20,650 bases of DNA, taken from assembly GCA_902795255.1 (NCBI GenBank), contig CADBKS010000027.1, positions 1-20,650 of the forward strand. The letters are read 5' to 3'. The position numbers were made by a program, and so were the translations under genes. The notes under the pieces were generated by a model, which searched no databases, was not told where the DNA came from, and saw only the letters and a list, made by a program, of their open reading frames with translations. The DNA is from an uncultured Chloroflexota bacterium (GTDB lineage Bacteria > Chloroflexota > Anaerolineae > Anaerolineales > Anaerolineaceae). Positions 14,658 through 20,650 of the stretch are shown here, one piece after another; within the stretch, counting starts at the first letter, position 1; every line of letters starts with the position of its first letter.

Positions 14658-15548
14658 ATGGAATATTATGGCGCTGTGGAAGCCGGCGGGACGAAATTCG
14701 TCTGTTCCGTTGCTTCCGATCCCGATCACTATTACGAAGAGGTTCGTTTTCCGACCACCGACCCTGTTGAGACCATCGGCAGGACCATCGACTTTTTCAA
14801 AGAACAGAAGAAAAAGTATGCCATTAAATCGATCGGTGTCGCTTCGTTCGGCCCCATTGACCTGAACAAGGCATCCGCAACCTACGGTTATATCACCAGC
14901 ACACCCAAACCCGGCTGGAAAGATACCGACCTGATCGGGCCGCTGGAAAAAGAACTCGGACTGCCCTGCGCGTTTGACACGGATGTTAACGGCGCGGCCT
15001 TGGCCGAATACCGCTGGGGAAACCCGGACAATGTGAAATCCCTGGTCTACTACACCATCGGCACCGGCGTGGGCGCCGGCGTCGTGATCAACGGCGAACC
15101 GCTCCACGGGATGCTGCATCCGGAAGCCGGCCACGTGCTGATCCGCCGCGATCCCGCGAAAGATCCGTATGAGGGCCACTGCCCCTTCCACGGGGACTGT
15201 CTGGAAGGGCTGTGCTGCGGGCCTTCGATTTTGGACCGCTTCGGAAAACCCGGCGACCAGCTCGGTGAAGACCACCCCTTCTGGGATGTCTTCGCGAACT
15301 ATCTCGCCCAGGCCTGTGTTTCCCAGATCCTTATGCTTTCCCCCGAAAAGATCGTGCTGGGCGGAGGCGTCATGCACCAGATGCAGCTCTTCCCGAAGAT
15401 CCGCCAGGAAACACTCCGTCTGCTGAACGGCTACGTCCAGGCCTCCCGGCTGGTCGACCACATCGACACCTACATCACACCGCCGGCCCTCGGCGACCGT
15501 GCGGGTGCCTGCGGCGCCGTAGCCCTGGCCCAGTCTGTTTTGGGATAA
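14658..15548 (+). CDS. ROK-family fructokinase
   Basis: This 296-residue ROK sugar kinase starts MEYYGAVEAGGTKFVCSVAS, where EAGGTK is the ATP phosphate loop of the ScrK/YdhR subgroup. FDTDVNGAALAE contains the catalytic Asp (109). The zinc-binding cluster is visible as H159 (in EAGHV), then C175, H178 and C181 (HCPFHGDCLEG). KIVLGGGVM and DRAGACGAVALA complete the fold. Family members with this zinc site mostly phosphorylate fructose to fructose 6-phosphate (EC 2.7.1.4) in the cytoplasm; mannose or another hexose is possible. AGGAGG lies 6 bases before the ATG, predicting strong translation. The gene is followed 12 bases later by a membrane-anchored protein, apparently in one transcript that ends at the hairpin at 16603-16626. 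Confidence 0.88.
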   Translation: MEYYGAVEAGGTKFVCSVASDPDHYYEEVRFPTTDPVETIGRTIDFFKEQKKKYAIKSIGVASFGPIDLNKASATYGYITSTPKPGWKDTDLIGPLEKELGLPCAFDTDVNGAALAEYRWGNPDNVKSLVYYTIGTGVGAGVVINGEPLHGMLHPEAGHVLIRRDPAKDPYEGHCPFHGDCLEGLCCGPSILDRFGKPGDQLGEDHPFWDVFANYLAQACVSQILMLSPEKIVLGGGVMHQMQLFPKIRQETLRLLNGYVQASRLVDHIDTYITPPALGDRAGACGAVALAQSVLG

Positions 15549-15560
15549 AGGCAAACGCTT

Positions 15561-16601
15561 TTGAGCGAAACCATAGAACTGCAGAACGCTCCGCAGGCCC
15601 TGCTCAGGGTCGAGCCTACCGTTCTCGATTTCGGTGAGATCAACAATGCCGCGGAAATCAAAAGCCGCGGCCAGGCTGTTCTGACCGTCACCAACGAGGG
15701 GGACCGCGTCCTTGTCGGTCAGATCAACATCCAGGTCGGCTGGATCGAAGTCACGCCGAAAGAATTCCGTCTGAACCCCGGAGAAAGCAGTTCTCACATT
15801 TTTTCCATTATCAAACTGTCCCCAACCGTATGGACGACCCATCGGTTGGGGTCTGATTTTATAGCGCTGATCACCAGCAACGGCGGTTCCGAAACGATCG
15901 CCGGCTATTACTTTTCCCCCATCGAAGAGACCCGGAAACAGGCCGTCGCACATCCGGTCCGGAGACGGACCTTATATGTTCTGGCCGCCTTCGTTCTGTT
16001 CGTACTGGCTTTCATAGCCGGTTCCCGCCTGACCCTGCAGCATGAGGACCGTCTGCTGCAGACACAGCAGGCCGCGCTCGTCCGGACGCAGATATCCGAA
16101 ACGATGGACGCGAATGAGACTGCCATGGCTCCGACCGAGACACCGCTCTTCGGGGTCTCGGACTACCTGGCCTTCAACGCAACAGCCGCAGCCTACGGCG
16201 AATCGCTGATCCTCAACATCTCCACCGGCAGCCAGCCGACCAACACCCCCTGGCCCAGCGGGAAATACCCGACCCCGCAGCAGTTCATCATCACCTATTA
16301 TTCCTATCTGAACGAACGGAGCTACGACCAGGCCTGGTGGATGCTTTCCGAAGATATGCAGCGGAACTGCTGTTACAACGGCAGCGGCACCCCGATTGAA
16401 AACTACCGCGCCCTGATGACCGATATCAGCCGCTTTGAAGTGACCCAGGCCTTCCTGCAGGCCGAAAACGTCAACCCGGCGGAGGTCAGATACGAACTGA
16501 TCAACTACAACCGGAACGGCACCATGAGCACCAGCGTCCTCACCGCCCTGATCATCGACGACGGAGAAAGAAACACCCTCCTGATCGACGAGATCAAATA
16601 A
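15561..16601 (+). CDS. Membrane-anchored protein with Ig-like N-terminal and NTF2-like C-terminal domains
   Basis: This 346-residue protein probably starts with TTG at 15561; AAGG lies about 9 bases upstream and no ATG is close. The N-terminal part (about 14-118) looks like an immunoglobulin-type beta sandwich (LRVEPTVLDFGEINNAAE, FRLNPGESSSH), similar to Hydin/ASPM-type domains. Three arginines precede one transmembrane helix (137-154). A coiled, Thr/Ala-rich linker follows (155-235). The C-terminal domain (about 238-346) starts PTPQQFIITYYSYLNERSYD and resembles NTF2-like fold domains. Topology by the positive-inside rule puts the Ig-like part in the cytoplasm and the NTF2-like part outside. 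The linker style is common in Anaerolineae. It is 12 bases after the fructokinase gene, but a shared function is not evident. The domain calls are inference from patterns. Confidence 0.65.
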   Translation: MSETIELQNAPQALLRVEPTVLDFGEINNAAEIKSRGQAVLTVTNEGDRVLVGQINIQVGWIEVTPKEFRLNPGESSSHIFSIIKLSPTVWTTHRLGSDFIALITSNGGSETIAGYYFSPIEETRKQAVAHPVRRRTLYVLAAFVLFVLAFIAGSRLTLQHEDRLLQTQQAALVRTQISETMDANETAMAPTETPLFGVSDYLAFNATAAAYGESLILNISTGSQPTNTPWPSGKYPTPQQFIITYYSYLNERSYDQAWWMLSEDMQRNCCYNGSGTPIENYRALMTDISRFEVTQAFLQAENVNPAEVRYELINYNRNGTMSTSVLTALIIDDGERNTLLIDEIK

Positions 16602-16602
16602 A

Positions 16603-16626
16603 AAAGTTCCGGAAATCCGGGACTTT
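16603..16626. terminator. Terminator of the fructokinase operon, probably bidirectional
   Basis: AAAGTTCCGG pairs with CCGGGACTTT (one G-T pair) around a 4-base loop, 2 bases after the stop at 16601. The minus strand also gives a T run after the stem, so it could terminate from both sides. The tpiA 3' duplicate starts 6 bases later. Confidence 0.75.
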
Positions 16627-16631
16627 ATTAT

Positions 16632-16891
16632 TCTCTGGATCAGCCGGGTTAGTTCGCGGCGGCTTTGACGATGTCGGTGAAATCCGGGGCTTTGAGGCTG
16701 GCGCCACCGACCAGGGCACCGTCGATATCGGGCTGGCCGAAGAATTCGGCAGCGTTGTTGCCCTTCACGGATCCGCCGTAGAGGACGCGGATCGCCTGGG
16801 CGGCGTCTTCACCGTACATGGAAGCATACGGTTTGCGGATGTAGTCGGCGATGACTTTGTTGGCATCCGGGCCGATGGCGGCAAGGCCGGT
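16632..16891 (-). pseudogene. Duplicated 3' fragment of tpiA (residues about 173-252)
   Basis: Bases 16632-16891 match 19270-19529 with about 7 mismatches in 260 and no gaps (about 97%). The copy includes the tpiA stop codon and 17 bases beyond it. It encodes only the last third of triosephosphate isomerase, from TGLAA to the C-terminus, and lacks the N9/K11, His94 and Glu166 catalytic residues. A frame through it is open to an ATG at 16990, but the upstream residues come from unrelated sequence. The high identity and the intact frame suggest a recent duplication, not a functional enzyme. Confidence 0.85.
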
Positions 16892-17076
16892 TCTGTTCCT
16901 CTTTATAGCTTTGCAGAACATACCGCAGCGAATAGAAAAGCCGCCGCGCGTCCGTTCCGATCGATACGAGAGGATACGGGGTGAACACAAATCGGCTGAT
17001 GGCTGAATCCATAAAGCGCATATTTACCAGCAGCATACTCCGCGCAAGCCCGAGAACCCTGCGCGCCAGTGCATCA
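16892..17076 (-). pseudogene. Remnant of a VWA-like (DUF2201) metallopeptidase gene
   Basis: Translated on the minus strand from 17076, this stretch reads [20 protein letters not shown], then [12 protein letters not shown] and, after an SIGTD segment, [14 protein letters not shown]. This resembles the N-terminus of VWA-like/DUF2201 putative metallopeptidases ('...LLVNMRFLD.ALSRL...TDG..LYYDP.YVL..Y..E..N'). These normally run to about 400 residues and pair with a MoxR AAA ATPase. Here a stop codon (17079-17077) sits directly before the homologous region, and the frame is lost at the join with the tpiA fragment. It is therefore broken at both ends. The family call rests on remembered motif similarity. 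Confidence 0.5.
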
Positions 17077-17137
17077 TATTAAGAAAACCCCGCTGCCATT
17101 TTGATCCGTTCCCCGTTTATTTTGTAAGTCCCTTTTT

Positions 17138-17179
17138 AGGTCCGTGAACCGGGCTGTATGGGTTCGTCCGGACCTTTTT
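17138..17179 (+). terminator. Terminator-like hairpin, plus strand
   Basis: AGGTCCG (17138-17144) pairs with CGGACCT (17169-17175), and GAACC (17146-17150) pairs with GGTTC (17161-17165) inside it. TTTTT follows on the plus strand. It lies just beyond the 3' end of the minus-strand gene ending at 17190; on that strand no T run follows the stem. Its host transcript is unclear. Confidence 0.55.
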
Positions 17180-17189
17180 GGGAAAGAAG

Positions 17190-18392
17190 CTAACGAACCT
17201 GATAAGAGTAATTTGTACCGTTAAAATTTACTACGAAAACAACCGGTTTACCGGATGATCCTACTTCGTCCGGCACAGTGCATAAATAATGAATAACGCC
17301 TGTCGTAAGCGGATCTATATCTGTGATATTTGTATAAGTAAAATCAGTTCCGTTATCTTCTTCGATTGTGGAGAAGCAGCGATATTCATAGTTATTGTCA
17401 TATATGACTTTTACCGTGGCAACTTTATCAGCATCTTTTCCTTTACCGGTTGAATTGTAAAATGACATGATCAAATGAGCATAAGTCATTTTTGGATCTT
17501 CGACCTCATAATAACTCGTAAAGGTTTTATTTCCTTTACTTGGCGGATCTACTCTGTCCCTGAAATTTGCTCCGGTTACCGTCAGTCTGCCGTAATCACT
17601 GATATTCAGGGGACTGTTTCGTGTGAGCTTCGGATAATTCTCCCATTCTTTCATCGGATTATAGTCTTCAGCATTGTTGGAATCATAGGTAAACAAATAC
17701 GATCCCGGTTCATTCTTGATATTCGCTCTGAACTGAACGCTTTTACCGCTCGTCTGGACTTCAAGAGGTACTTCGCATAATACGTGGACTCTTGTCTCTG
17801 TCAGCGGAGAGATTGAGGCGTATGAACTGAGATCGGAACCATTATCTTCTTCCGCTGCGGAAAAACAAGTATATTCGTATTTGCTGTCATAGATTGCGGT
17901 GCCGTCAACAACATCGGTTACTCTCAAATTCTGCGGGCTTTGATTGTAAACGGAAAAAATCATTTCAAAATATGTACTGCCCGGATTTTTTACTTCATAA
18001 TAACTATAAGCACCGGAGATAGATGGCGGAACAACTTTCGTTCTGAAATTGACGTATTGAAATGTAAGCCTCGCAAAATCTTCGATTTTAATTTCCTGAT
18101 TCAGAATAAGCGGTTTGACAGATTCGGCAATTTCCGTTGCTGCAACAGCTGTTTGTTCAACAGATTGCTCCTGCGCTGTAGCAACATAGTCATTCATTGA
18201 TAATTGCGGCGCTTCGGTAGAACGAATATGATTCCTCTCCGGAAGGTGCCTGAACCCAATCAGCGGGATCAGAATAATCACAAATAGTATGCAAAGTACA
18301 AATATGATCACATACGGCGTCTGTGGATCTCGCCTCTTCCGGCTCCCTCTTTCAACGTTTTTTTGATTGACTTCAGCGTTTTTTTTACTCAT
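17190..18392 (-). CDS. Membrane-anchored protein with two tandem homologous extracellular domains
   Basis: This 400-residue protein has a basic N-terminus (1-25, GSRKRRDP), one transmembrane helix (about 26-46) and a Thr/Ala/Glu-rich linker (60-95). Two copies of the same domain follow (about 101-235 and 262-400). Shared signatures are 'F/YGRLT..NFR..V.PPS', 'SYYEV..P', 'SYNS/YDxxYEY.CFS..EEDNG' and a second Cys in LCEVP or LCTVP, so each domain probably holds one disulfide. The domain family is not recognised; a beta-sandwich like those in DUF4352-type proteins is a guess. The topology puts the repeats outside the cell. Its composition is AT-richer than its neighbours, which suggests acquisition. 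GGGAGAAG precedes the ATG. A 17-codon frame starting at 18442 overlaps its start by ATGA. Debris genes lie on both sides. Confidence 0.75.
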   Translation of the reverse strand: MSKKNAEVNQKNVERGSRKRRDPQTPYVIIFVLCILFVIILIPLIGFRHLPERNHIRSTEAPQLSMNDYVATAQEQSVEQTAVAATEIAESVKPLILNQEIKIEDFARLTFQYVNFRTKVVPPSISGAYSYYEVKNPGSTYFEMIFSVYNQSPQNLRVTDVVDGTAIYDSKYEYTCFSAAEEDNGSDLSSYASISPLTETRVHVLCEVPLEVQTSGKSVQFRANIKNEPGSYLFTYDSNNAEDYNPMKEWENYPKLTRNSPLNISDYGRLTVTGANFRDRVDPPSKGNKTFTSYYEVEDPKMTYAHLIMSFYNSTGKGKDADKVATVKVIYDNNYEYRCFSTIEEDNGTDFTYTNITDIDPLTTGVIHYLCTVPDEVGSSGKPVVFVVNFNGTNYSYQVR

Positions 18393-18442
18393 TTCTTCTC
18401 CCTAAATAAATGAACTAAACTTTGAAATCCGTAACGGATCAT
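18389..18442 (-). CDS. Possible 17-residue leader peptide overlapping the next start
   Basis: A minus-strand frame from ATG at 18442 ends in the TGA of ATGA at the start of the gene at 18392. In the same frame upstream (to about 18494) the reading PYDGCAEVDRRTNKRMIRYG is open without a start codon, so it may instead be the tail of a decayed gene. No ribosome site was recognised. Confidence 0.2.
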   Translation of the reverse strand: MIRYGFQSLVHLFREKK

Positions 18443-18509
18443 ACGCTTGTTTGTTCTCCGATCCACTTCTGCACATCCATCATACGGCTTTATTCTTCCG
18501 GCTCAGCAA

Positions 18510-18713
18510 TCAGCTGGCACATCCTGGTCGGCAATGATCAGAAACATGGGCGATCAGGTTATCTTCGATCAGGTGCGGGAATGAAGCCATGAACGGATCA
18601 ACGCCGGTATCTTTCCCGTTTTCATCCAAAATCCCGGTGCGGAAATAAAAACCGGTCCGGGTGTCAAAACCGTATTTGAATTTATACCTTGGATCAAACA
18701 GTGTGTATCTCAT
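18510..18713 (-). pseudogene. Truncated N-terminus of a radical SAM protein gene
   Basis: The 67-residue frame starts MRYTLFDPRYKFKYGFDTRT and continues with ILDENGKDTGVDPFMASFPH. This closely resembles the start of a group of radical SAM proteins in anaerobes, where 'PFMASFP.L.DIGIMGHC.HG...GLC' follows and supplies the iron-sulfur cysteines. Here the frame instead reads LIEDNLIAHVSDHCRPGCAS and stops, so the cluster motif and the TIM-barrel are missing. No Fe-S CxxxCxxC is present. It is most likely a gene remnant. A free-standing small protein is possible but less likely, given the debris around it. The family call is from remembered motif similarity. Confidence 0.5.
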
Positions 18714-18779
18714 AAAACTCTCTACGGAACAGGGACGGTCGAAAATGCAATCGTCTCTGAAAAGGGTCGACGAAACTGT

Positions 18780-18803
18780 ATTTTTCTAATTATTTTTCTA
18801 ATT
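18780..18803. repeat. Two 12-bp tandem repeats upstream of a small membrane protein gene
   Basis: ATTTTTCTAATT occurs twice in tandem (18780-18791 and 18792-18803). It is followed by overlapping TATAAT boxes (18804-18809 and 18809-18814). The AT-rich stretch could be the promoter region of the gene at 18867. Confidence 0.6.
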
Positions 18804-18866
18804 ATAATATAATCATACGAATTATTCTATGCCGTTTTTTGGACTTTATCGGTCGGAGAAATTTTT

Positions 18867-19016
18867 ATGTACTGGATCATTCAGACGATACTCGGCATTA
18901 TCATGGTTATCAGCGGATGGCGGATCGGCAGCCAGTATTTCCACAGCATCATCCTGGCAGCAGTCTTCGCCGCCATCATGTTTTTCATCTGGCTCGCCAT
19001 AAACAATCGGGAATAA
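18867..19016 (+). CDS. Small membrane protein, 49 residues, two predicted helices
   Basis: ATG at 18867 has GGAGAA (18855-18860) 6-11 bases upstream and follows an AT-rich, promoter-like region with TATAAT. The product begins MYWIIQTILGIIMVISGWRI and has a second hydrophobic stretch (about residues 27-44, SIILAAVFAAIMFFIWLA) before a short polar tail NNRE and TAA. Two transmembrane helices joined by a short loop (GSQYFHS) are predicted. The frame is too short for many gene callers. No family is recognised; similar two-helix peptides occur as membrane-complex subunits, toxins or orphan proteins. The good ribosome site and clean hydrophobic pattern favour a real gene. Confidence 0.5.
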   Translation: MYWIIQTILGIIMVISGWRIGSQYFHSIILAAVFAAIMFFIWLAINNRE

Positions 19017-19231
19017 ATCGGTACAGATAAATGTGAATCAGCAAATAACCCGGAGAAGAACACTATGATGTCGGTGTTATGCAATTGAATTCGGGATTGC
19101 AGAGCAGACAGATAGACTTCTCAACAGCGGAAAAACAGAACACACCGCCTGTTTGCTGAATTACAAAAACGAGAGAAGGAACTAACCGGGCGGCCCCCTC
19201 ATAACATAAAGTCCGGCACCTGTTGAAAATG
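19017..19231. other. Intergenic region, nothing recognised
   Basis: This AT-leaning stretch holds no convincing frame, hairpin or repeat. It lies between the small membrane protein gene and the tpiA terminator. Confidence 0.6.
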
Positions 19232-19266
19232 AAAACAGCTCCGCCGAAAAATGACGGAGCTGTTTT
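19232..19266. terminator. tpiA terminator, bidirectional
   Basis: AAAACAGCTCCG (19232-19243) pairs perfectly with CGGAGCTGTTTT (19255-19266) around an 11-base loop. Reading minus, the stem ends in TTTT. It lies about 20 bases beyond the tpiA stop at 19287. Confidence 0.9.
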
Positions 19267-19286
19267 TACTCTCTGGATCAGCCGGG

Positions 19287-20045
19287 TTAGTTCGCGGCGG
19301 CTTTGACGATGTCGGTGAAATCCGGGGCTTTGAGGCTGGCGCCGCCGACCAGGGCACCGTCGATGTCGGGCTGGCCGAAGAATTCGGCAGCGTTGTTGCC
19401 CTTCACGGATCCGCCGTAGAGGACACGGATCGCCTGGGCGGCTTCTTCACCGTACATGGAAGCATACGGTTTGCGGATGTAGTCGGCGATGACTTTGTTG
19501 GCATCCGGGCCAGTGGCGGCCAGGCCGGTACCGATCGCCCAGACCGGTTCGTAGGCAACGATGATCTTGTTCGCTTCTTCAGCGTTCAGGCCCTTGAGGC
19601 CTTCCAGGATCTGGCCGGAGACGATTTCTTCGGTCTTCCCGCCACGGTTTTCTTCCAGGGTCTCACCGACGCAGACGATCGGGGTCAGGCCGATCTTCAG
19701 GGCAGCGAGTGTCTTTTTGTTGACGGATTCATTGGTCTCGCCGAAATAAGTGCGGCGTTCGCTGTGGCCGATGATGACGTATTCACCGAGTTCAGCAACC
19801 ATGTTCGGGGCAACTTCACCGGTGTAGGCGCCTTTTTCTTCCCAGAAAAGGTCCTGGGCACCGCAGCCGATCCCGGAACCCTTCAGGGTCTCGGAAACAC
19901 TGTACAGGGCGGTGAACGGCGGGCAGACGACGCGGTCAACAGCTGTGATGTCCTTGATCATCGGAACAAGTTCTTCAACTAATTTAACGCCTTCAGCAAC
20001 AGTTTTGTTCATTTTCCAGTTGCCGGCGACCATGGGTTTACGCAT
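19287..20045 (-). CDS. tpiA: Triosephosphate isomerase
   Basis: This 252-residue protein is a full-length TIM-barrel triosephosphate isomerase (EC 5.3.1.1). It interconverts dihydroxyacetone phosphate and glyceraldehyde 3-phosphate in cytoplasmic glycolysis. Substrate residues Asn9 and Lys11 are in AGNWKMNKT, the catalytic His94 is in IIGHSERRTYFGE, the general base Glu166 is in VAYEPVWAIGTG, and the phosphate loop YGGSVKGNN is intact. AGGAG lies 8 bases upstream of ATG at 20045. It is transcribed alone, from a TATAAT at 20099-20104 to the hairpin at 19232-19266. A duplicate of its 3' third lies at 16632-16891. Confidence 0.97.
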   Translation of the reverse strand: MRKPMVAGNWKMNKTVAEGVKLVEELVPMIKDITAVDRVVCPPFTALYSVSETLKGSGIGCGAQDLFWEEKGAYTGEVAPNMVAELGEYVIIGHSERRTYFGETNESVNKKTLAALKIGLTPIVCVGETLEENRGGKTEEIVSGQILEGLKGLNAEEANKIIVAYEPVWAIGTGLAATGPDANKVIADYIRKPYASMYGEEAAQAIRVLYGGSVKGNNAAEFFGQPDIDGALVGGASLKAPDFTDIVKAAAN

Positions 20046-20067
20046 ATTTTATTCTCCTTATTGCAGC

Positions 20068-20090
20068 GCGGGCTCCGCCCGCATTTTTTT
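20068..20090 (+). terminator. Hairpin plus T run in the tpiA leader, plus-strand terminator-like
   Basis: GCGGGC (20068-20073) pairs with GCCCGC (20077-20082), followed by a T run at 20084-20090 on the plus strand. In the tpiA mRNA it is a leader hairpin preceded by an A run. On the plus strand it would terminate any antisense transcript. Confidence 0.5.
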
Positions 20091-20098
20091 ACATATAA

Positions 20099-20104
20099 AT
20101 TATA
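20099..20104 (-). promoter_or_regulatory. -10 box of tpiA
   Basis: TATAAT on the minus strand. TTTCCC 16 bases upstream is a poor -35. The predicted leader of about 46 bases contains the 20068-20082 hairpin. Confidence 0.5.
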
Positions 20105-20248
20105 TAACACTTTCCGATGCGGGAAAAAAGCCCGCTGAAAATTATGAAAAACAGCAGCTGAAGCGATCGCCGAGTGGAAAAAGTGCTCTTACCAACAAAA
20201 ATTCCGCTGCTGTCCCGCGGCTTTTGCAGGTTCCCCTATATGAGCTTT

Positions 20249-20304
20249 CTTTGATATGCACATGGCAATCAAAAGTGAGTGCTTCGCATGGCGCGGCCCG
20301 GTTG
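20249..20304 (+). repeat. 56-bp intergenic repeat, copy 1
   Basis: This copy matches 20595-20650 at 47 of 56 positions without gaps (about 84%). Shared blocks include TGCACATGGC, GCTTCGCA and GGCGCGGCCCGGT. The two copies are 346 bases apart in the same orientation. A decayed relative is at 1933-1970. Confidence 0.8.
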
Positions 20305-20342
20305 CTCATGTGTTTGCGTAAGCCGGACCTGTTCCGTAAAGT

Positions 20343-20369
20343 GCGGACTGCGTCCGCGCCTGTTTTTTT
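20343..20369 (+). terminator. Terminator-like hairpin within the repeat region
   Basis: GCGGAC (20343-20348) and GTCCGC (20352-20357) form a 6-bp stem with a 3-base loop, followed by GCCTGTTTTTTT. It lies between the two 56-bp repeat copies. Confidence 0.5.
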
Positions 20370-20372
20370 CAG

Positions 20373-20412
20373 CCGGGGGCACGGGCCGGCTAAAGCCGCC
20401 CGTTGCCCCCGG
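20373..20412. repeat. Large GC-rich hairpin in the repeat region
   Basis: CCGGGGGCA (20373-20381) pairs with TGCCCCCGG (20404-20412). Inside, CGGG pairs with CCCG and CGGCT with AGCCG around a very small loop. This makes a nearly perfect 40-base cruciform-like structure, REP-like in appearance. Confidence 0.65.
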
Positions 20413-20512
20413 CACCCCCGTATACCCTCTGTCCAAGTGGACCGTTTTGTTTTTTACTTACAGCTCATAATGAGACACGCCCGCCTTATGCGGCAGGGAC
20501 CTCTTAATCAGG

Positions 20513-20533
20513 ACCACCGGCTGAGCCGGTGGT
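20513..20533. repeat. 9-bp perfect hairpin, IS200/IS605-end-like
   Basis: ACCACCGGC, loop TGA, GCCGGTGGT. Hairpins of this kind, preceded by a short tetranucleotide such as the AATC/AGG here, occur at the ends of IS200/IS605-type elements and their non-autonomous derivatives. No transposase is in the window, so the link is inference. Confidence 0.45.
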
Positions 20534-20594
20534 TTGCTCTGCGCCTGTAAAGCGCTGGTACCCGCGTGCGCTTGTAAGCGCATGTCTGTGAACG

Positions 20595-20650
20595 CTTTGC
20601 TGTGCACATGGCTATCGGAAGGGATTGCTTCGCAGGGCGCGGCCCGGTCG
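20595..20650 (+). repeat. 56-bp intergenic repeat, copy 2 (at window edge)
   Basis: About 84% identical to copy 1 at 20249. It stops at the window edge, so the repeat may be longer than 56 bp. Confidence 0.75.

Larger units (their letters stand above)
20105..20650. other. Repeat-rich intergenic region without a gene
   Basis: No frame here has a ribosome site or family-like translation. The stretch holds several hairpins (listed separately), two 56-bp repeats and short G/C-rich inverted repeats such as TGCGCT/AGCGCA near 20564-20580. It runs off the right edge, so its full extent is unknown. Confidence 0.7.

Noticed and set aside
14619..15953. A 444-codon minus-strand frame over the fructokinase gene
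   Set aside because: Antisense shadow of a clear ROK kinase gene and its neighbour; no ribosome site or known motif.
16649..16990. A second functional triosephosphate isomerase or a fusion protein
   Set aside because: Only the C-terminal third is present; Lys11, His94 and Glu166 are missing, and the upstream residues belong to another frame of a different gene remnant.
19912..20550. A 212-codon plus-strand frame through the tpiA start and the repeat region
   Set aside because: It begins antisense to tpiA and then runs through hairpins and repeats; the translation is low-complexity and Arg-rich.

Overview
The window looks like a chromosomal segment of a moderately GC-rich bacterium with firmicute-like codon use and gene content. 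The Ala/Thr-rich linkers beside the membrane anchors of two exported proteins (15561-16601 and 17190-18392) resemble those common in Anaerolineae (Chloroflexota). I favour that group, but this is inference without any rRNA gene. No tRNA, rRNA or CRISPR array was seen.

Layout. Bases 1-176 hold the C-terminus of a probable BMP-family solute-binding protein, followed by a clear terminator. A UPF0371/DUF1846 gene (366-1850) follows and is closed by a very strong bidirectional hairpin. A minus-strand operon with touching genes (4913 down to 2021) encodes an exported LysM protein, an SDR-type nucleotide-sugar epimerase-like protein and a GT4 glycosyltransferase. It probably acts on an envelope glycan. 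It is divergent from lexA (5183-5878), which has a near-consensus promoter and is translationally coupled to a second GT4 glycosyltransferase. A convergent two-domain GNAT acetyltransferase (start revised to 7971) and an EF-G-like GTPase (8076-10151, own promoter and terminator) come next. Then comes a minus-strand clpC operon whose second gene is an unusual membrane protein combining a cyclic-nucleotide-binding-like fold with two PH-like domains. Divergent from clpC lies a ROK fructokinase gene followed by a membrane-anchored NTF2-like protein.

From 16.6 to 19.1 kb the character changes. There is a 260-bp, about 97% identical copy of the 3' end of tpiA, joined out of frame to a remnant of a VWA-like (DUF2201) metallopeptidase. 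After it come an AT-richer exported protein with two tandem homologous domains, a truncated radical-SAM gene and a 49-residue membrane protein. Intact tpiA (19287-20045) follows. The last 600 bases hold no gene but several hairpins and two copies of a 56-bp repeat, with a decayed relative near 1933.

The most interesting items are: a LexA whose self-cleavage site reads Ala-Ser; a compact nested RNA-like structure starting just downstream of the -10 of the LysM operon; the tpiA/DUF2201 scar; the CNBD-like/PH protein next to clpC; and the repeat cluster at the right end. I did not find a convincing new defence or mobile system. The best candidates for undescribed biology are single genes and RNA elements.
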